DNA of 64,000 bases from M30B80 sp965656935. GTDB taxonomy: Bacteria > Pseudomonadota > Alphaproteobacteria > Rhodobacterales > Rhodobacteraceae. The notes beneath the pieces were generated by a model that was not told the DNA's origin, ran no database searches, and was given only the letters and a program-made list of their open reading frames with translations. Where the stretch lies: the NCBI GenBank assembly GCA_965656935.1, contig CBFHMG010000006.1, forward strand, positions 1-64,000, read 5' to 3'. Below are positions 59,876-64,000 of the stretch, piece after piece (within the stretch, counting starts at the first letter, position 1; each line of letters begins with the position of its first letter). A program made the translations under genes and the position numbers.

Positions 59876-59931
59876 CGTAATATCCTCCTTGTTGGATCTG
59901 TTGGTTGGCCCCGTCTTTTTGTCTGGGTGCG

Positions 59932-60861
59932 TTATCGCCCTCTCTGTGACGGGTGCCAGAATGTCATGCGTTTCTCGATCAGTGCCATGAGCCCGTAAAA
60001 GCCCGATCCGGCGAGCGCTGCCACCGTGATCTCTGCCCAGACCATATCCATGGCCAGACGCCCCACCTCAATTTTTATGCGAAACCCCATCCCCACAGTG
60101 GGTGAGCCGAAAAACTCCGCAACAATTGCCCCGATAAGCGCAAGTGTTGTGCAGATTTTCAAACCGTTGAAGATGAAGGGCAGCGCATTCATCAGGCGCA
60201 ATTTGACCAAGCTCTGCCCGTAGCTGGCCGCATAGGTATGCATCAAATCACGCTGCATCGCATCGGTGGCTTTCAGCCCCGAGACGGTGTTGACCAGCAT
60301 CGGGAAAAACACCATCGCCACCACAACTGCCGCCTTGGATTCCCAGCCAAAGCCGAACCACATCACAAGGATCGGCGCGGTGCCCACAATCGGCAAAGCG
60401 GCGATGAAATTGCCCACGGGCAAAAGCCCGCGCTGCAAGAAATTCGATTTATCCACTGCCAAAGCCGTCAAAAAGGCCAAGCCACAGCCCATCACATAGC
60501 CCGAAAGCGCGCCTTTCAGGATGGTCTGCTGGAAATCAGCCCAAAGGATATCGGTATTGGCTGCAAAGGCCTGCGCGATCTGGCTGGGGGCGGGTAGAAT
60601 GATCGGGCTGATCTCGTATAGGCGCACCGTCACTTCCCAGATCGCCAGCAGCGTCAGGCCGAAAATCACGGGAACGGCCAAGCGAATGGCCGCTGTTTCC
60701 GCCCCACGCGACAGCACGATATTCAGCCCCCATGCCCCAAGCCACAGGGCCAGCACAATGGCCAGTCGCGGCTCGGCGAGGGCCGCCAGCGCAATCAGCC
60801 CCGCGCCAATCGCGGGCAAGACCCATGCACGCCGCGCGTTTTGTGCAAGACCCGCGCTCAT
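59932..60861 (-). CDS. ABC transporter permease (1)
   Basis: 309 residues. The binding-protein-dependent permease (BPD_transp_1) fold begins at 'SGYVMGCGLAFLTALAVDKS' and runs through 'RDLMHTYAASYGQSLVKLRL' type EAA-like loop with 'PFIFNGLKICTTLALIGAIVAEF'. The first 60 residues hold two to three extra helices. It overlaps the second permease by 4 bases (60858-60861) and is co-translated with it. Together they form the channel of the pyrimidine-type importer. Confidence 0.88.
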   Translation of the reverse strand: MSAGLAQNARRAWVLPAIGAGLIALAALAEPRLAIVLALWLGAWGLNIVLSRGAETAAIRLAVPVIFGLTLLAIWEVTVRLYEISPIILPAPSQIAQAFAANTDILWADFQQTILKGALSGYVMGCGLAFLTALAVDKSNFLQRGLLPVGNFIAALPIVGTAPILVMWFGFGWESKAAVVVAMVFFPMLVNTVSGLKATDAMQRDLMHTYAASYGQSLVKLRLMNALPFIFNGLKICTTLALIGAIVAEFFGSPTVGMGFRIKIEVGRLAMDMVWAEITVAALAGSGFYGLMALIEKRMTFWHPSQRGR

Positions 60862-61814
60862 CGGTTCAACCCCATGCGTTTGAGGGTCGCGCGCTCAATC
60901 ACCCCGATCAGGCTGACCAGCACCGCCGCACAGATGGCGGCCATGAACAACGCCGACCAGATCTGGATGGTCTGCCCGTAATAGGAGCCCGTCAACAAGC
61001 GCGCCCCAAGCCCGAAACGCGCGCCCGTGGGCAATTCCGCCACGATCGTGCCCACCAATGCCGCCGCCACCGCAACCTTGAGCGAGGTGAATAAAAACGG
61101 CACCGAAGCAGGCAGGCGCAGCTTCCAGAAAGTCTCAGACCCGCTGGCCGAATAGGTGCGGAGCAGATCAAGATCCATCCCATTGGGGCTGCGCAACCCT
61201 TTGACCATGCTGACGGCGACGGGAAAGAAACTCAGATAGGCCGAGATCAGCGATTTCGGCACCAGCCCCGACAACCCCACCGCATTCAACACCACGATCA
61301 CAATCGGCGCGATGGCCAAGATCGGGATGGTCTGCGAGGCAATCGCCCAAGGCATCACGCTTAGATCCATGGCGCGGTTATGCACGATGCCGATGGCCAG
61401 CAATATCCCCGCCAACGTGCCCACGGCAAAGCCAAGCAGCGTCGGCGCAAGGGTTTGATAGGCGTGAAACACAAGGCTGCGCGGATTACCCGTAAGGGAG
61501 CCGCGCCGCTCGCGCAGCACAGGCTCGGCCACGGCCGTATCCCATAGCTCGGCCAGAACCTGATGCGGTGTTGGCAGCACGGGGCGTTCTTGATTCATCG
61601 TATCGGCGATGATCTGGGCGGTGGACAACTCGACGCCCGCACGGTTGGCGGCATCCAGCGTCCATGGCTTGTTCATCTGGGTCGCGGCCCCATACCAAAG
61701 CGCGATGATCACACCGACCACAACCAAAACGGGCGCCACAGCGCGGATCAGCCTACGGATCGCCGCACAAAGCGCGCAGCCCCCTGCCCCTGCCTGATCC
61801 AGCGCGACACTCAT
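60858..61814 (-). CDS. ABC transporter permease (2)
   Basis: 318 residues. Six or so helices, with the EAA-type loop in 'YSASGSETFWKLRLPASVPFL' and 'TSLKVAVAAALVGTIVAELP', similar to NitT/TauT-type permeases. It begins with a Cys-containing N-region and a first helix 'VAPVLVVVGVIIALWYGA'. It overlaps the other permease by 4 bases and is separated from the ATPase by nine. The two permeases are non-identical paralogues. Confidence 0.88.
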   Translation of the reverse strand: MSVALDQAGAGGCALCAAIRRLIRAVAPVLVVVGVIIALWYGAATQMNKPWTLDAANRAGVELSTAQIIADTMNQERPVLPTPHQVLAELWDTAVAEPVLRERRGSLTGNPRSLVFHAYQTLAPTLLGFAVGTLAGILLAIGIVHNRAMDLSVMPWAIASQTIPILAIAPIVIVVLNAVGLSGLVPKSLISAYLSFFPVAVSMVKGLRSPNGMDLDLLRTYSASGSETFWKLRLPASVPFLFTSLKVAVAAALVGTIVAELPTGARFGLGARLLTGSYYGQTIQIWSALFMAAICAAVLVSLIGVIERATLKRMGLNR

Positions 61815-61823
61815 GCGGCGGCC

Positions 61824-62651
61824 TCATTCATCATAGGCATGCCCCGCGCGCAAACCTTCGCGCACACGCTGCGCGATGGCCAGAAATTCGGGCGTGTCGC
61901 GGATATCAAGCGGGCGCTCGGTTGGCAGATCGCTCTCGATCACATCCGTGATCCGACCCGGACGGGGCGACATCACCACGATCTTGGTGGACAGATATAC
62001 CGCCTCAGGGATGGAATGGGTGACAAAGGCGATGGTCTTATTGGTCCGCGCCCAAAGTTTCAAAAGCTGCTCATTCAGATGGTCGCGCACGATCTCATCA
62101 AGGGCGCCAAAAGGCTCGTCCATCAACAGCAGATCGGCATCAAAGGCCAAAGCCCGCGCGATTGAAGCACGTTGCTGCATGCCCCCCGAAAGCTGCCATG
62201 GCATTTTCTTGCCAAAGCCTTCCAGATCAACCAGTTGCAAGACGCGGGCAGCGCGCTCCTCCTGCTCGGCCTGATCAAAGCCCATGATCTCGAGCGGCAG
62301 TTTGATATTCTTCTCAATGGTGCGCCAAGGATACAGCCCCGCCGCCTGAAACACATAGCCATAGGCCCGATTGCGCCGCGCCTGATCAGGCGACATGCCA
62401 TTGACCGAAAGCATCCCGCCCGTGGGCTGCTCAAGCGCCGCGATGGTGCGCAAAAAGGTCGTCTTGCCGCAGCCCGAGGGGCCAATGAAGCTGACAAACT
62501 CACCCCTATTGATGCTCAGATTCACATCCGAGAGCGCCTGCACGGGGCCGTCATTGGTCTGGAAGGTCAGATCAAGGGATTGCGCCTCGATCACGACCTG
62601 CTGTGCGGCAGGCGCGGCGGCCTGCGTCTTTGCAGCTGCGCGCGCCATCAA
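61824..62651 (-). CDS. ABC transporter ATP-binding protein
   Basis: 275 residues. Walker A 'FIGPSGCGKTTFLRTI' (about 56-71), signature 'LSGGMQQRASIARAL', Walker B 'LLLMDEPFGALDE', H-loop 'IAFVTHSIPEAVYL'. NitT/TauT-type ATPase. It shares a 4-base overlap with the dihydropyrimidinase gene (62648-62651), so the enzyme and transporter are translated together, which supports a shared substrate class. Confidence 0.92.
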   Translation of the reverse strand: MMARAAAKTQAAAPAAQQVVIEAQSLDLTFQTNDGPVQALSDVNLSINRGEFVSFIGPSGCGKTTFLRTIAALEQPTGGMLSVNGMSPDQARRNRAYGYVFQAAGLYPWRTIEKNIKLPLEIMGFDQAEQEERAARVLQLVDLEGFGKKMPWQLSGGMQQRASIARALAFDADLLLMDEPFGALDEIVRDHLNEQLLKLWARTNKTIAFVTHSIPEAVYLSTKIVVMSPRPGRITDVIESDLPTERPLDIRDTPEFLAIAQRVREGLRAGHAYDE

Positions 62652-64000
62652 ACCCCCGATGGAATATTGAGAGGATCACGCTCGATCTTGCGCGGCGTGG
62701 TCAGAGATTTCCATTTCGACAAGGCGGTTGAGGCGCTGGCATAGGGGCTTCGCTTGACGAATTTCCCGCGTCCCGGCTGGGGTTGGCTATTCTGCCCATA
62801 GGCCCAAACCACATCCCCCCGCGACAAGGTGAACCGCGGCGAGGCGCTGACCTCTTTGCCCTCAAAAACATTGTAATCAAGAATGGATTTCGCAGTGGCC
62901 GTGGTGATCGTGCGGCTTTGCTTGGGGTCCCAAACCACAATATCGGCGTCGCCACCCACATTGATCCCACCTTTGAGCGGATAGATATTGAGGATCTTGG
63001 CGATGTTGCTGGAGGTTGCGGCGACAAATTCCTCGGGCGTCAAACGACCCGTGTCAACGCCATAGGTCCAGAGCATCGCCATCCGCTCCTCAAGCCCGCC
63101 TGTGCCATTGGGGATCATGGTGAAATTATCGACCCCCATGCGCTTTTGCTCATCCGAGAAGGCCGCATGATCGGTCGCCACAACCTGCAAGGAGCCTGAC
63201 GAAAGCCCCGCCCAAAGGCTGTCTTGGTGGTCTTTGGAGCGGAAAGGCGGGCTCATCACGCGGCGCGCTGCATATTGCCAATCCTTGTTGAAATACTCCG
63301 TCTCATCCAAGGTCAGATGCTGGATCAGAGGCTCGCCAAAAACGCGCATCCCCTTCTGGCGCGCGCGGCGGATCGCTTCATGTGCCTGCTCGCAAGAGAC
63401 ATGCACAATATAAAGCGGCGTGCCTGCGGCATCGGCAATCATGATCGCGCGATTGGCCGCCTCGCCTTCCACTTCGGGGGGCCGCGAATAGGCGTGGCCT
63501 TCGGGGCCTGTCACCCCCTCGGCCAGATATTTCTGCTGCAACTCCGCCACGATATCGCCGTTCTCGGCATGGACCAGCGGCATCGCCCCCAATTCAGCAC
63601 AGCGCTTGAAGGAGGCATACATCTCATCATCTTCAATCATCAAAGCGCCCTTATAGGCCATGAAATGCTTGAAGGTGTTGATGCCACGCTTTTTGACGAC
63701 CTCTTCCATCTCGGCAAAAATGCTCTCGCTCCAGCCCGTGATCGCCATGTGATAGGAGATATCGACGCAAATCTGATCCTTTGATTTGCGGTCCCAGTCA
63801 TCAATCGCATTGAGCAGGCTGCCATCTGCACCCGGTAGACAGAAATCCACCAACATGGTGGTGCCACCGGCCGCCGCCGCGAAAGTCCCTGTTGTGAAGG
63901 TCTCGGCGGCGGTGGTGCCCATGAAGGGCATTTCCAGATGGGTATGGGGGTCGATCCCGCCTGGGATGACATAAGCCTCCGAGGCGTCGATCACCTCATC
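62648..64000 (-). CDS. dihydropyrimidinase (5' end missing)
   Basis: The frame continues past the end of the window. The visible 450 residues include the metal-binding 'GGIDPHTHLEMPFMG' (HxH), the carboxylated Lys in 'FMAYKGAL', 'LVHAENGD', 'IVHVSCEQAH' and 'VATDHAAFS' (the catalytic Asp). These are the binuclear zinc site of the amidohydrolase family that hydrolyses 5,6-dihydrouracil to N-carbamoyl-beta-alanine in reductive pyrimidine breakdown. Hydantoinase is the main alternative. It overlaps the ATPase gene by 4 bases; upstream partners (dihydropyrimidine dehydrogenase, ureidopropionase) would be beyond the window. Confidence 0.93.
   Translation of the reverse strand, partial: DEVIDASEAYVIPGGIDPHTHLEMPFMGTTAAETFTTGTFAAAAGGTTMLVDFCLPGADGSLLNAIDDWDRKSKDQICVDISYHMAITGWSESIFAEMEEVVKKRGINTFKHFMAYKGALMIEDDEMYASFKRCAELGAMPLVHAENGDIVAELQQKYLAEGVTGPEGHAYSRPPEVEGEAANRAIMIADAAGTPLYIVHVSCEQAHEAIRRARQKGMRVFGEPLIQHLTLDETEYFNKDWQYAARRVMSPPFRSKDHQDSLWAGLSSGSLQVVATDHAAFSDEQKRMGVDNFTMIPNGTGGLEERMAMLWTYGVDTGRLTPEEFVAATSSNIAKILNIYPLKGGINVGGDADIVVWDPKQSRTITTATAKSILDYNVFEGKEVSASPRFTLSRGDVVWAYGQNSQPQPGRGKFVKRSPYASASTALSKWKSLTTPRKIERDPLNIPSGV

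Noticed and set aside
1..64000. tRNA or rRNA genes
   Set aside because: I scanned the intergenic gaps for cloverleaf patterns and rRNA sequence and found none; a tRNAscan run would settle this.

Overview
The window is a GC-rich, gene-dense chromosomal segment of an alphaproteobacterium of the order Rhodobacterales (Rhodobacter/Roseobacter group). The basis is established family knowledge. There is a SAM-II riboswitch in front of metZ, a one-cysteine alphaproteobacterial DksA, a short-chain-fatty-acyl (ScfR) regulator, an Anbu proteasome operon, and a PIN-domain gene beside a PUA-type RNA methyltransferase in the arrangement I recall from Rhodobacter sphaeroides. I see no transposase, integrase, phage gene, CRISPR array, rRNA or tRNA. 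This looks like core chromosome with a few lineage-specific islands.

Region by region. 1-8 kb: the 3' part of arsH, a DUF6314-like gene, purB, a FliG-like orphan, and the exonuclease/ATP-dependent ligase pair. 7-13.9 kb (minus strand): a class-I amidotransferase, RidA, a GlcG/HbpS protein, a large RTX-secreted putative glycosidase, malate synthase G and a small DUF2256 protein. 14-25.3 kb: pepN, an acyltransferase-like membrane protein, two tandem transglycosylase-like paralogues, gatB, bolA with a J-domain gene, a flavoprotein and trkH. 25.4-29.2 kb: two tandem Tat-exported proteins whose mature parts are only short acidic 'TDxDxG...DPxGxGRG' repeats, then folE2 and metZ with promoter, SAM-II aptamer and terminator. 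29.3-36.3 kb: a GST, then a tiny membrane ORF with XpaC, TelA, a DUF2927 lipoprotein, a secreted PPC-like protein, an SPFH-GYF2 protein and a zinc-ribbon membrane protein. 36.4-41.9 kb: a PfkB kinase and dtd, then the four-gene Anbu operon. 42-50.6 kb: an FAD monooxygenase, dksA, a MoxR ATPase, GNAT, a second DUF2927 lipoprotein, a CoxE-like VWA protein, an M48 protease, a PIN protein and an RNA methyltransferase. 50.7-58.7 kb (minus): a DUF6778-like lipoprotein, a small protein, a fumarylacetoacetate-hydrolase-family enzyme, a FliM/SpoA orphan, an SLC5-STAC histidine kinase with small membrane protein and response regulator, and an ScfR regulator. 58.8-64 kb (minus): a dihydropyrimidinase gene, running off the window, in one operon with an ABC importer.

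How the genes work together. The importer and dihydropyrimidinase point to uptake and reductive breakdown of pyrimidines. The symporter-type kinase, its regulator and ScfR point to sensing and control of carboxylate/short-chain acyl metabolism, and malate synthase fits such a lifestyle. The XpaC/TelA/SPFH group looks like an envelope-stress module. The Anbu operon couples a self-compartmentalised protease to a predicted peptide-ligating system. The most distinctive parts are the paired repeat proteins at 25.5-26.5 kb, the XpaC-TelA-SPFH neighbourhood, the RTX glycosidase, and two motor-switch (FliG, FliM) homologues with no flagellar genes around them.

Start sites were chosen by ribosome-binding sites and family lengths. 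All function calls come from reading motifs and remembered family features; no database search was run.
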